Part shown: piece after piece, positions 6,956 through 14,258 of the stretch
Numbering within the stretch: the stretch's first letter is position 1
How the letters are laid out: each line of letters opens with the position of its first letter
Assembly: GCA_964452575.1 (NCBI GenBank)
Contig: CAYVMN010000085.1
Coordinates: forward strand, 1 to 18,379
Direction: 5' to 3'
Source of the DNA: CAYVMN01 sp964452575
GTDB taxonomy: Bacteria; Desulfobacterota; DSM-4660; Desulfatiglandales; Desulfatiglandaceae
DNA: 18,379 nucleotides
Made by a program: the position numbers and the translations under genes
The notes under the pieces: generated by a model
What the model was told of the DNA's origin: nothing
The model's database searches: none
What the model saw: only the letters and a program-made list of their open reading frames with translations

Positions 6956-8254
6956 CTATTTTTCGGCCAATGGAGAACTTGAAGGAATCGGGAGCTTCGG
7001 TTCCATACTCTGCATGGTCTTGGGCCAAACGATCTCGACCTTTTGGTTCACCCATTGCATAACCACGGGATAGGACATCAGATTCTGGCCCGAGTACTCG
7101 TCTTCGGCCGGGGCAAATTTCATCCCGTAGCCCGATGGAGTACCCCCAGCGGGGAACTCAAGGGCCAGGGCCGCCTTGCTGATGTTGTCAGGGGTCGGTG
7201 TCCCGTATTTCTCGACGGTGTAATCAAGGGTCTTCAGAAGCATCCATGCGTGACCAAACCCCATTGTTGCATGGGCCGGGGGGGACGCCTCCTTGTATTT
7301 GTCATTATACCGCTTTAAGAAGTCCTTGATCACCGGCCCTATATCAGGCTGAAGCTTGCTCAGATCAAAATTCTGGGCAGGGGCTGTATCGATGTTGTAG
7401 ATGTACTCGGTCAAGGCCTTTCCCAACTGCTTTTCCAGGTTTGGAAAATTGGCATATCCTGCGCCATGCCCTATGAGGGCCTTGGTCTTCAGCCCCAGTT
7501 CCCTTGCCTGTCTGATAAAGAGCACGATGTCCGGATAGTACCCGGTATGGAGGATGGCATCCGGTTTGGCCATTTTGAGTTTCAGGATCAGAGATGAGAG
7601 GTCCTTGGCCTTATGATTGTACGCCTCATTAAGGAGCACGTTCATACCATAATCCTTGGCACGGGCCATATTTGCATTTTGGACGCTTGTGCCATAGGGT
7701 CCGTCCTCATAGATAACGGCCAGGCGTAGGTCCTTGGGGTTTGAATAGCCCAGTTTGGATAGATTGTCGTTCAGGAACTCCACCGAAGTCTTACCCCATT
7801 GGGATCCCATGGGCTGGGGCCGGAACACATAATGCTGATGCCTTCCCTTCACCACCGCGTCTGAAATGGAGATGGTTATCCAGAGAATGGTCTTGTTCTT
7901 GTCGCAAATGGGGGCCAGAGGCACGGCGATTGAGCTTGAATATATCCCCAGGATAATGGGGACTTTTTCAACGTCGATAAGGCGTTCCGCCTCCCGGATG
8001 GCAACATCTGGGCTCGACTGGGCATCGGAGATCACCGGGACGATCTTGTACTTCCCAGCCACTCCCCCCTTTTCGTTCCACATGTCGATGGCTATCAAGG
8101 ACCCTCTTTGGCCTGCCTCGGCGCCAGCAAGGGCAAAAGAGCCTGTGATGGAGTACATTACCCCAATCTTTAGTTCCTCCTTTGCGAAGGCCTGTGGAAC
8201 GACGCAAAGGAGAACAGCTGCCAGAATTCCCAAACAGACACCTAATTTTTTCAT
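6956..8254 (-). CDS. livK: Periplasmic substrate-binding protein, Liv/Peripla_BP_6 family (importer 1)
   Basis: This is the exported binding protein that delivers substrate to importer 1. Two ATGs stand side by side (8252-8254 and 8255-8257). The AAGGAGG site at 8261-8267 is 6 bases from the inner one and only 3 from the outer, so I use the inner one. A signal peptide covers about 24 residues (KKLG, a hydrophobic run, then AFA before KEELKIGVMY); there is no proper lipobox. The mature part follows the family pattern: KIGVMYSITGSFALAGAEAG, then DVAIREAERLIDVEKVPIILG, then AVIYEDGPYGTSVQNANMAR. It is about 432 residues, longer than E. coli LivJ/LivK (about 370) and typical of the wider family. 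The ligand is unknown. It is followed by a hairpin and LivG. Confidence 0.93.
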   Translation of the reverse strand: MKKLGVCLGILAAVLLCVVPQAFAKEELKIGVMYSITGSFALAGAEAGQRGSLIAIDMWNEKGGVAGKYKIVPVISDAQSSPDVAIREAERLIDVEKVPIILGIYSSSIAVPLAPICDKNKTILWITISISDAVVKGRHQHYVFRPQPMGSQWGKTSVEFLNDNLSKLGYSNPKDLRLAVIYEDGPYGTSVQNANMARAKDYGMNVLLNEAYNHKAKDLSSLILKLKMAKPDAILHTGYYPDIVLFIRQARELGLKTKALIGHGAGYANFPNLEKQLGKALTEYIYNIDTAPAQNFDLSKLQPDIGPVIKDFLKRYNDKYKEASPPAHATMGFGHAWMLLKTLDYTVEKYGTPTPDNISKAALALEFPAGGTPSGYGMKFAPAEDEYSGQNLMSYPVVMQWVNQKVEIVWPKTMQSMEPKLPIPSSSPLAEK

Positions 8255-8260
8255 CATGCA

Positions 8261-8267
8261 CCTCCTT
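8261..8267 (-). promoter_or_regulatory. Ribosome binding site of binding protein 1
   Basis: AAGGAGG on the - strand. It lies 6 bases before the ATG at 8252-8254 and 3 before the adjacent ATG at 8255-8257, favouring the inner start. It is among the strongest sites in the cluster, in keeping with a need for much binding protein. Confidence 0.7.
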
Positions 8268-8345
8268 CAACTAGAATGGATGTTGACGTAAAGGGTTGTT
8301 GGCCGTCTTGTCCAACCCAAACCCCTGTGGCCCTTTCCTGGCCCG

Positions 8346-8375
8346 TCAATATCATCATTTGCCTGACCCTGTCAA
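8346..8375 (-). promoter_or_regulatory. Possible internal promoter before importer 1
   Basis: The - strand has a perfect TTGACA at 8370-8375 and a weak TATTGA at 8346-8351 with an 18-base spacer, inside the 161-base gap between LivF of importer 2 and the importer 1 binding protein. The gap also has two similar ATTGACnGGGnCAGG-like stretches 27 bases apart. The -10 match is poor, so this is only a candidate for separate expression of importer 1 and the genes after it. Confidence 0.25.
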
Positions 8376-8415
8376 TCGTACTGTGCCCAGCAGGCCAGAG
8401 GCCCTTCCGGGTATT

Positions 8416-9126
8416 TCAGGCCAATTGAAAATAGACGCGTTTGACTTCCTCGTTGTCTCTTAGTTCCCTGCTCGCCCCTTCCATACCGATCTTGCCGTGT
8501 TCAAGGATATAGACCCTCTGGGTCAGTTCCAGGGTAAGGCTGGCGTCCTGCTCAACCAGGAGAATTGTGATCCCGGATTTCCAGATATCAACGATGCTGT
8601 CGGCCAGATCGTTTTTCACCATCGGAGATAGCCCCATGGAGGGTTCATCCATCATGAATAGCCTGGGACTGCCCATGAGGGATCTTGCGATGGCAAGCAT
8701 CTGCTGCTCCCCTCCGCTGAGGGTACCGGCCACCTGGGTGTGACGCGTTTTCAGGATCGGAAACAGGCTGTAGACATGTTCCAGGTCCCTCTGGATCCCG
8801 TCCTTGTCATTGCGCAGAAATGCCCCCATCTCCAGGTTCTCGGAAACCGTGAATTCGGGGAAAAGCTGCCTTCTTTCAGGACAATGTATGACTCCCATAT
8901 CGATGATTTCGTGGGGTTTTCGATGGTCTATCCTTTCTCCATTAAACAGGATCTCCCCCTCCACCGGGACCACGGCCGAAATGGCCCTCAAGAGGGTCGT
9001 CTTCCCGGCTCCGTTGGGGCCGATTACCCCCACCAGTTCCCTAGGGTTCAGGCTGATGCTCAGACCGTTCAGCGCGATGGCCTTTCCGTAAAGGACCCGG
9101 ATGTCCTTCACCTCCAGAAGGTACAA
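8416..9126 (-). CDS. livF: Branched-chain-type ABC importer ATPase LivF (importer 2)
   Basis: This is the LivF-type ATP-binding subunit of importer 2, 236 residues. Walker A GPNGAGKT is at 36-43, signature LSGGE at 136-140, Walker B RLFMMDEP with D160 and E161, and VEQDA with glutamine at Q193 in place of the usual switch histidine, as in LivF proteins. The LivF-type segment HCPERRQLFPEFTVSENL lies near residue 81. The start codon is TTG, 1 base after the LivG stop, backed by an AAAGGAGG site 7 bases upstream inside the end of LivG. It is the last gene of importer 2, and a 161-base gap follows before the importer 1 binding protein. Confidence 0.95.
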   Translation of the reverse strand: MYLLEVKDIRVLYGKAIALNGLSISLNPRELVGVIGPNGAGKTTLLRAISAVVPVEGEILFNGERIDHRKPHEIIDMGVIHCPERRQLFPEFTVSENLEMGAFLRNDKDGIQRDLEHVYSLFPILKTRHTQVAGTLSGGEQQMLAIARSLMGSPRLFMMDEPSMGLSPMVKNDLADSIVDIWKSGITILLVEQDASLTLELTQRVYILEHGKIGMEGASRELRDNEEVKRVYFQLA

Positions 9127-9127
9127 T

Positions 9128-9865
9128 TTACTGCCTCCTTTCCCCCAGGTAGGCGTTGACCACCTTCTCGTTATTCATAATCTCCTCTGGGGTGCCCTCA
9201 GCGATCTTCTGCCCGAAGACTATGGCCACCACCCTTTCCACCAGCTTCAGGAGGTCCCTGAGTCGGTGTTCAATAATGATCATGGTCTGGCCTTTGTCAT
9301 GCATCCGCTGGATAGCCTGTGAAAGGGCGACGGCATCCTCCACATCGAGCCCGGAAAACGGTTCGTCAAGTAGGAGGATCTCCGGTTCGGTTGCCATGGC
9401 CCGGGCAATATCGAGCAATCGTAATTCGCCAAATGCGAGATTCCTTGCCAGCTCATTGAAGCGGTTCGCCATTCCAATCTCTTCCAGGAATTGGATTGCC
9501 ACTTTCCAGGGCTTTCTTCCATCGCGCCTTCGCCCTCTGGCCCGATGGGAAAAACAGGGGACCATCACGTTCTCCAGGACCGTCATCTCCTTGAACAGGT
9601 CCACCAGTTGAAAGGTCCTGGACATGCCCCGGTTTACGATCTGGAACGGCTTTAGAAACGTTATCTTTTCACCCTTTAACCAGACATCCCCCGAGTCTGG
9701 TTTGATAAACCCGGTGATCAGATTGAAAATGGTGGTCTTTCCTGCCCCGTTGGGTCCTATCAGGCCGATAAGGTCCCCCTTACGAACCTCCATATCGAAC
9801 TCGAACAAGGCCTGGAGACCGCCGAAGGCCTTGCTCAGTTCCTTGATTTCCAGGATGGCTTCCAT
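9128..9865 (-). CDS. livG: Branched-chain-type ABC importer ATPase LivG (importer 2)
   Basis: This is the LivG-type ATP-binding subunit of importer 2, 245 residues. Walker A GPNGAGKT is at 37-44, MSRTFQLVDLFKEMTVLENV near residue 81, signature LAFGE at 143-147, Walker B ILLLDEPFSGLD with D167 and E168, and the switch histidine at H200 (IIEHRL). A basic insert RARGRRRDGRK lies near residue 108, in the helical subdomain that differs most among LivG proteins. The C-terminus (IAEGTPEEIMNNEKVVNAYLG) is typical of LivG. The ATG has a GGGAG site 7 bases upstream. It lies between LivM and LivF and shows normal motifs, unlike the LivG of importer 1. Confidence 0.95.
   Translation of the reverse strand: MEAILEIKELSKAFGGLQALFEFDMEVRKGDLIGLIGPNGAGKTTIFNLITGFIKPDSGDVWLKGEKITFLKPFQIVNRGMSRTFQLVDLFKEMTVLENVMVPCFSHRARGRRRDGRKPWKVAIQFLEEIGMANRFNELARNLAFGELRLLDIARAMATEPEILLLDEPFSGLDVEDAVALSQAIQRMHDKGQTMIIIEHRLRDLLKLVERVVAIVFGQKIAEGTPEEIMNNEKVVNAYLGERRQ
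9134..9141 (-). promoter_or_regulatory. Ribosome binding site for the TTG start of LivF (importer 2)
   Basis: AAAGGAGG on the - strand lies within the last codons of LivG, 7 bases before the TTG at 9124-9126. It decides the start of LivF, since no ATG lies near. Confidence 0.7.
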
Positions 9866-9902
9866 GCGACAGCTCCCTTACATGCCCGTGCTTGACGGTA
9901 CC

Positions 9903-10865
9903 TTAATATTTCTCCCCGCCGAGAATGTGACGAAATCCGCTGGTAAGGATATCCAGCAGACCTTTTGGAGCGAACAAGATGACTGCAACCACGGCGCTAC
10001 TGTAAATCAAGAGTCGAAACTGCCCCATAAACCGAAGAGACTCATTGGCCAGTGTAAGGACATAGGCCCCGATGATCGGACCAATGATGCTTCCCATACC
10101 CCCTACCACTGCCATAATGAGTACCAGGCCCGAGAGGGAGTCATGCGCCATCTCCGGCCCCACGTGCATCTGGGCGTGGCCATACATTGTCCCTGCTATC
10201 CCGGCTATGAATGCGCTGATCATAAATGCGACGATCTTATAAAACGTTGTGTTGATGCCAGAGCCTTCGCTGGCCACTTCGTTTTCCCCGATAGAGCGCA
10301 ATATCAGGCCGAAAGAAGACTTTGACAGGAGATAGAGAAACAAGATGACTGCCAGCATGAGGATCCCGGAGAAGTAGTAATTGCCAAGGGCCGTCTCCGT
10401 GAGCCAGTCGATGCCTGAAAGCCCTTCTTCCCCCCCGAAGATTTCGTACCTGATCATGATCCACTTATAGAGCAGGGCGGCAAAACAGAAGGTCACGGCA
10501 GCAAAGTAGGGCCCTCTGAGCCGCAGCGTGAAAGAACCGACCAACAACCCGCAAAGGGCCGCTATCAGTCCCCCAGTAGGGAGTGTCAACCAGGGGCCCC
10601 ACCCGAGATGCAAATTCAGGAGTGCGCCCCCAAAACCTGCCCCTGCAACAAAAAAGGCGTGCCCGAAATTCACGTTTCCGGTAAATCCCGTGAGGAGGTC
10701 CCAGCTGCAGGCCAGCATCACGTAGTAGTGACACAGGAAGAGGAGTTCCAGGTAATAGGGGTCCCTGAACACAAGAGGTAGAATGAGCACGAGAAAGCCA
10801 AATATAGACAGCCCCATTAATCGCCTGTAAAGGACCTTGGGTCCGAACAAGTCTTCCGGTTTCAC
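9903..10865 (-). CDS. livM: Branched-chain-type ABC importer permease LivM (importer 2)
   Basis: This is the LivM-family inner-membrane permease of importer 2, 320 residues, with about eight to ten hydrophobic segments. Family landmarks are LLTGFTGNVNFGHAFFVAG near residue 57 and the coupling loop LILRSIGENEVASEGSGI near residue 185, followed by KIVAFMISAFIAGIAG. It starts with GTG, preceded by AAGGAAGG; the gene begins 14 bases after LivH. Its first 13 residues form a hydrophilic cytoplasmic stretch (KPEDLFGPKVLYR). Identity with the LivM of importer 1 looks low outside the motifs. Confidence 0.93.
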   Translation of the reverse strand: MKPEDLFGPKVLYRRLMGLSIFGFLVLILPLVFRDPYYLELLFLCHYYVMLACSWDLLTGFTGNVNFGHAFFVAGAGFGGALLNLHLGWGPWLTLPTGGLIAALCGLLVGSFTLRLRGPYFAAVTFCFAALLYKWIMIRYEIFGGEEGLSGIDWLTETALGNYYFSGILMLAVILFLYLLSKSSFGLILRSIGENEVASEGSGINTTFYKIVAFMISAFIAGIAGTMYGHAQMHVGPEMAHDSLSGLVLIMAVVGGMGSIIGPIIGAYVLTLANESLRFMGQFRLLIYSSAVVAVILFAPKGLLDILTSGFRHILGGEKY

Positions 10866-10879
10866 CCCTTACCTTCCTT

Positions 10880-11740
10880 TCAATGAGCCCGCTTGCCCAT
10901 GAGACCCCTGGGCCGCAGCACCAGCACCAGTATGATGGCGACCAGATAAACCATGTCAGGGTAATTGGCAGAGATAAGCACGCTGACGGTCGTCTCGGAG
11001 TACCCCAAAAGCATGCCAGCGATAATAGCCCCCTCAATGCTCCCCAGGCCCCCAATTATCACTATCGCGAAGGCCTTGAATAATGGGAAGGCCCACATGG
11101 TGGGCACCGCCTCTAGGATGGGGGCTATAAAAACGCCGGCAACGCCGGCCAGCGCGGCGGATATGCCCATGGCAATGACGTAGACCCTCTCCGGTTGGAT
11201 CCCCATCAAGACGGCTGCCTCCCTGTTCTGGGCCACAGCGTCGATAGACTTCCCGGTCTTGGTCCTTTTGATGAAATACCAGAGCAGCGTAACCAGGACC
11301 CCTGAAACAAAAAAGGTCAGAATCTTCTGGTAGCTCACATGCACATCGCCGAGGAGCATCTCCCCTGTCACAAAGCTCTTTACTGCCTTTCCATTGGGTC
11401 CGTATATGGCGTACATCAGCTCTTGGAAAAATAGGGCAAACGCAAGGGTGAGAATCAGGACGTACACATGGATCTCTCTCATAAATCTGATGCCGTATCT
11501 ATCGATGAGCATGCCGATCACTGCCGTCCCCAAAACGGCCATCAACGCGGAGAGCGGGACATTGATCTCCAATAGCGTCATAAAGGTGTAAGCCAGGTAT
11601 GCTCCCAACATGTAGAAGGTCCCGTGAGACAGGTTGACGATGCCTGCCACTCCGAAAATGAGGGTGAAGCCGACCGAAATGAGGCTATAGAGGGCCCCCC
11701 AGATGGCACCCAGGACGAGGATATTTATGAATGTAGTCAT
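10880..11740 (-). CDS. livH: Branched-chain-type ABC importer permease LivH (importer 2)
   Basis: This is the LivH-family inner-membrane permease of importer 2, 286 residues. Family landmarks are LISVGFTLIFGVAGIVNLSHG near residue 20 with MLGAYLAY after it, and the coupling loop SIDAVAQNREAAVLMGIQP near residue 166 followed by VIAMGISAALAGVAG. It ends LRPRGLMGKRAH, the usual tail. The ATG has an AGAGG-type site close upstream. It follows the binding-protein gene after 127 bases that hold a strong hairpin and is first of four tightly packed genes LivH, LivM, LivG, LivF. Confidence 0.93.
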   Translation of the reverse strand: MTTFINILVLGAIWGALYSLISVGFTLIFGVAGIVNLSHGTFYMLGAYLAYTFMTLLEINVPLSALMAVLGTAVIGMLIDRYGIRFMREIHVYVLILTLAFALFFQELMYAIYGPNGKAVKSFVTGEMLLGDVHVSYQKILTFFVSGVLVTLLWYFIKRTKTGKSIDAVAQNREAAVLMGIQPERVYVIAMGISAALAGVAGVFIAPILEAVPTMWAFPLFKAFAIVIIGGLGSIEGAIIAGMLLGYSETTVSVLISANYPDMVYLVAIILVLVLRPRGLMGKRAH

Positions 11741-11812
11741 ATACCCCTCTGGTCTCGCACGTTCCGGCTATCTATAAGATCGAGCTTGTACGACAAGGCA
11801 GGCAAGTCTGAA

Positions 11813-11845
11813 GGGGCAATGGCAGGCGCACCCACCATTGTCCCC
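11813..11845 (-). other. Intercistronic mRNA hairpin after binding protein 2
   Basis: In the - strand transcript a 14-bp stem with one bulged A forms around a UGCG loop, 22 bases after the binding-protein stop. It comprises GGGG/CCCC, then CAAUGG/CCAUUG, then UGGG/CCUG. Two inner pairs are G-U only in the - strand RNA, so the fold belongs to this transcript. No U-tract follows. Like the hairpin at 6910-6940 it sits between a binding-protein gene and the rest of its transporter genes. Confidence 0.6.
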
Positions 11846-11867
11846 CAGTCTAAGGGTTGTTTGTCGG

Positions 11868-13103
11868 CTATTTTTTCCACCAGGCAGGCGGGACATAGTT
11901 GCCTGTCTTGAACTTATCGGGCCACACCACAACCTGTTTTGCGCCTTCCTGCCACTGGACCATTGGCATTACGTATCTTCCCTCGAGCAGGTCGTGGGTC
12001 TTCTTGTCAAAGCCTATCTGAGGATGGAGCACCCCGTAGTAGGAGATATTCTCGAGGCCTTTGATAATATCCTTTGACTTCAACGATTTTTTCTGTTTTA
12101 TGACCTCGGCCAACATATAGACGGAGTCGTAGGTGAAGCCCGTGGTATAGACCGGGTTCGTCCCGTAGGTCTTCACATACTTATCCCACATTGGGATCGT
12201 CCTGTCGGTCAGGGGGGCCCTGGCAATGAAATTGTAGGTGATCTCACCCAGGCACTTGCCGCCTGTCATCTCCCAGAACTTGGAATCCATGCTGGCCACG
12301 TTACACAGGCCCATGGGAGCGGCCTTGGTGTCCTGCCATGCCTTGACAAGCGGGATGCTCGCTGCGTGGCTGACAATCTGGGCTATCCATTGGGCGTCCG
12401 TAGACTTGATTTTGACAAAGGTAGGGGAAAAATCCTTGATGTCGATATCGAACATCTCGTAGAAGGGTACCTGCAGCCCTGCGTCTTCCAGGTCCTTCCT
12501 CAGGTTGGGGGCATATTCATGTACCCATTTTGTATTCTCCGCCAGGATGGCAAACTTGGTATATCCGAGCTGGCCATTCACAAATTCCTTCAGGAACTTT
12601 GCTGCCCATTTCTGCTGGCGAATATCAGAATTAATCATATCCCTGAAGAAATATTTGTACTTCTTGTAGTTTTTCTTTACGTTGTTGGTCAACGCAATGG
12701 AGGCGGTCCCGGTGGCAATATAAACGATCTTGTATTTGGGCAGATAGGGCTGAAGGGCAAGCGCCACTCCGCTGGAGTAACAGCCCACCAGTGCATCCAC
12801 CTTGTCCTCCAGGACAAGCTTTTTCAAGGCCGTGATGCCCTTTTCGGGCTTTCCCTCTGTGTCGCCTATGAAGAGTTCCACCTTTTTTCCGAGGATACCC
12901 CCTGCCGCATTGATCTCTTCAACGGCCATTTTTGCTGCATTGTGTATTCCGATGCCAGGGACCAGTAAGACCGGCCCCAGGGAGCCAATTCGGATCGTAT
13001 CCGCCTTTTTAAAATCGCGATTCGCGCCAATAGAACCAGTTGCCGTTAAGGCAAGCACCAGGATTCCCAGGGCTGCGATCAATCCAAGCTTTCTGCCAGA
13101 CAT
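11868..13103 (-). CDS. livK: Periplasmic substrate-binding protein, Liv/Peripla_BP_6 family (importer 2)
   Basis: This is the exported binding protein of importer 2, about 411 residues. I chose the ATG at 13101-13103 because the AAAGGAGGG site is 7 bases upstream; a TTG just before it would be only 4 bases away. The signal peptide is about 27 residues (SGRKLG, a hydrophobic run, then TGSIGA before NRDF). The mature protein shows IRIGSLGPVLLVPGIGIHNA, INAAGGILGKKVELFIGD, KGITALKKLVLEDKVDALVG and later TTGFTYDSVYMLAEVIKQ, all in family order. It ends in an aromatic, basic tail (VPPAWWKK). It is first in the long leftward gene series, with a candidate promoter about 160 bases upstream. It is only distantly like the other binding protein here, so the ligands probably differ. 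Confidence 0.93.
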   Translation of the reverse strand: MSGRKLGLIAALGILVLALTATGSIGANRDFKKADTIRIGSLGPVLLVPGIGIHNAAKMAVEEINAAGGILGKKVELFIGDTEGKPEKGITALKKLVLEDKVDALVGCYSSGVALALQPYLPKYKIVYIATGTASIALTNNVKKNYKKYKYFFRDMINSDIRQQKWAAKFLKEFVNGQLGYTKFAILAENTKWVHEYAPNLRKDLEDAGLQVPFYEMFDIDIKDFSPTFVKIKSTDAQWIAQIVSHAASIPLVKAWQDTKAAPMGLCNVASMDSKFWEMTGGKCLGEITYNFIARAPLTDRTIPMWDKYVKTYGTNPVYTTGFTYDSVYMLAEVIKQKKSLKSKDIIKGLENISYYGVLHPQIGFDKKTHDLLEGRYVMPMVQWQEGAKQVVVWPDKFKTGNYVPPAWWKK

Positions 13104-13110
13104 CAAACCA

Positions 13111-13119
13111 CCCTCCTTT
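13111..13119 (-). promoter_or_regulatory. Ribosome binding site of binding protein 2
   Basis: AAAGGAGGG on the - strand, 7 bases before the ATG at 13101-13103. It supports that ATG over the adjacent TTG at 13104-13106. Confidence 0.7.
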
Positions 13120-13264
13120 CATTTTTCATACCATCGAGCAAACGTTCTCTACACATTCCCAATCCACCTTTTTTCCGTTATCACCCCCCTTTCTATGAAA
13201 AGGAATCAAATTACCGCTATTCGATTTCAGATGAGCCTCCTTCTTAAACGGTAAAACCTCCTTT

Positions 13265-13293
13265 ATTGTATTACTACCAGAGGTAGTATTCTA
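13265..13293 (-). promoter_or_regulatory. Candidate promoter with operator-like inverted repeat over the spacer
   Basis: On the - strand a TACAAT -10 (13265-13270, one mismatch to consensus) lies 17 bases from a weak TAGAAT -35 (13288-13293). The spacer is almost exactly filled by a perfect inverted repeat, TACTACC-TCT-GGTAGTA (13272-13288). A factor bound there would cover the promoter. Transcription would begin near 13258, leaving a leader of about 155 bases before the binding-protein gene. Whether the repeat binds a repressor or an activator cannot be told, and no regulator gene lies in the window. Confidence 0.45.
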
Positions 13294-13482
13294 GGCAGAT
13301 TTGAAAAGATAAATAGATTTCAAAGATGTCACAATTTAAAAAAGTAAGTATAAGAGAGGAGCGAGTAGCGTGTCAAGTCAGAATCCAAGCGAAAAATTTT
13401 AGTAATGTTCATGGTGTTCACCTCCGGCTTGGGACCTGTTGGGCCTATCTATTATGAAAGGTCGCTATTGACTGATTGACCC

Positions 13483-13511
13483 TTTACTGCCAGGCCTTTT
13501 TACCCTATACT
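13483..13511 (+). promoter_or_regulatory. Candidate rightward promoter for the HEAT and kinase genes
   Basis: TTTACT (13483-13488, four of six to the -35 consensus) and TATACT (13506-13511, five of six to the -10 consensus) are separated by 17 bases. Transcription would begin near 13518, leaving an unusually long leader of about 290 bases before the HEAT gene, with the palindromes at 13584-13658 inside it. Confidence 0.3.
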
Positions 13512-13583
13512 TTTCCCCGCAAAGTGCAGGGCCTGTCATGAGCATGTCCTAATGGCATTAAAGAAAAAGCTTTTGGGGTAACT

Positions 13584-13658
13584 ATAGGCCTATGGCCTTA
13601 AGGAGAGTCTGGGGGAACGAATAATGGCTAAAGGCACAGGACTTAAGGCTTAAGGCCA
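13584..13658 (+). repeat. Cluster of CTTAAGG/GGCC palindromes with a long-range stem
   Basis: The cluster starts with the 10-base palindrome ATAGGCCTAT at 13584-13593, then CCTTAAGG at 13596-13603, then two overlapping CTTAAGGC units at 13642-13656. The arm TGGCCTTAAG (13593-13602) is the exact reverse complement of CTTAAGGCCA (13649-13658), so a 10-bp stem with a loop of about 46 bases can form. No function is evident; it may be a structured leader of the HEAT-kinase transcript or degenerate repeat DNA. Confidence 0.4.
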
Positions 13659-13810
13659 AAGACCAACGGATCAAGGTCTTTCCTTTCCTGATAGGATCGG
13701 GACTCATGCCTTATGCCGTATAGCTACCATTGATTCTTTGAGAATATTCCACTTTTCAGGCAGCAATTCTAAGATCTCTTTCTTAAAGTCTATAGAAGGG
13801 AGGGAACACC

Positions 13811-14242
13811 ATGAAAGCATTCAACATAATTGTCGTGTTATTGGCCCTTTTAGGTCTAACGGCCTTATGGTATGGAACAGAGGTACTGGCCCAAAAAGGC
13901 GAGCCGCAAGAGGTTCAAAAATACATTGACACCCTAAGAGATCCAGAGTGGCAGATCCGATGGGAGGCGGTAACGGTACTTGGGGAATCGAAAGATCCGC
14001 GGGCCACTGAGCCCCTTATTGGCACTTTGAGTGGGGATGAGAATACCTACGTCCGCGCTACAGCCGCTTGGGCCCTGGGGGAGATAAAGGATAGGCGTGC
14101 CGTTGAAGCCCTGATTGCCGCATTGAAAGACGAAAGCCATGGCGTCAAAAAGAACGCAGCACTGGCGCTCAAGACCATCACAGGCAAGGACTTTGGAAAA
14201 GACCCGGCCCTCTGGCAGGAATGGTGGGAAAAAAATAAGTAA
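13811..14242 (+). CDS. Small exported HEAT-repeat protein
   Basis: This is a 143-residue protein with an N-terminal signal sequence or anchor (KAFNIIVVLLALLGLTALWYG, possible cleavage after VLAQ near residue 28) and about three HEAT/PBS-lyase-type helical repeats: near 35-62 (IRWEAVTVLGES), 63-94 (VRATAAWALGEI) and 95-125 (VKKNAALALKTI). The tail is TGKDFGKDPALWQEWWEKNK, a Trp-rich ending found on many small bacterial HEAT proteins. Such repeats bind proteins; no enzyme motif is present. A GGGAGGG ribosome site lies 6 bases before the ATG. The FGGY kinase gene starts 16 bases downstream, so the two are probably co-transcribed, although an exported scaffold and a cytoplasmic kinase have no obvious link. 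Partner and role are unknown. Confidence 0.85.
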   Translation: MKAFNIIVVLLALLGLTALWYGTEVLAQKGEPQEVQKYIDTLRDPEWQIRWEAVTVLGESKDPRATEPLIGTLSGDENTYVRATAAWALGEIKDRRAVEALIAALKDESHGVKKNAALALKTITGKDFGKDPALWQEWWEKNK

Positions 14243-14258
14243 AGGCACTTGATCGATC

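Larger units (their letters stand above)
13104..13810. other. Long intergenic region between divergent gene groups
   Basis: About 700 bases between the leftward binding-protein gene and the rightward HEAT gene show no convincing reading frame on either strand. The left third holds the leader and candidate promoter/operator of the transporter cluster. The middle is plain and AT-rich. The right part has a candidate rightward promoter and a group of short palindromes (ATAGGCCTAT, CCTTAAGG, tandem CTTAAGGC). No tRNA-like fold or T-tract terminator was recognised. Confidence 0.6.

Noticed and set aside
8258..8330. Stem between importer 2 and importer 1 (AAAGGG with CCCTTT around a long interior).
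   Set aside because: The interior pairs poorly with several mismatched bulges and no U-tract follows; it is much weaker than the two binding-protein hairpins.
13120..13236. Possible leader peptide on the - strand in the binding-protein leader: AAGGAGG followed by an open frame of about 36 codons ending in TGA.
   Set aside because: The frame would have to begin with CTG; there is no ATG, GTG or TTG at a proper distance, and the composition gives no sign of an attenuator such as runs of regulatory codons.
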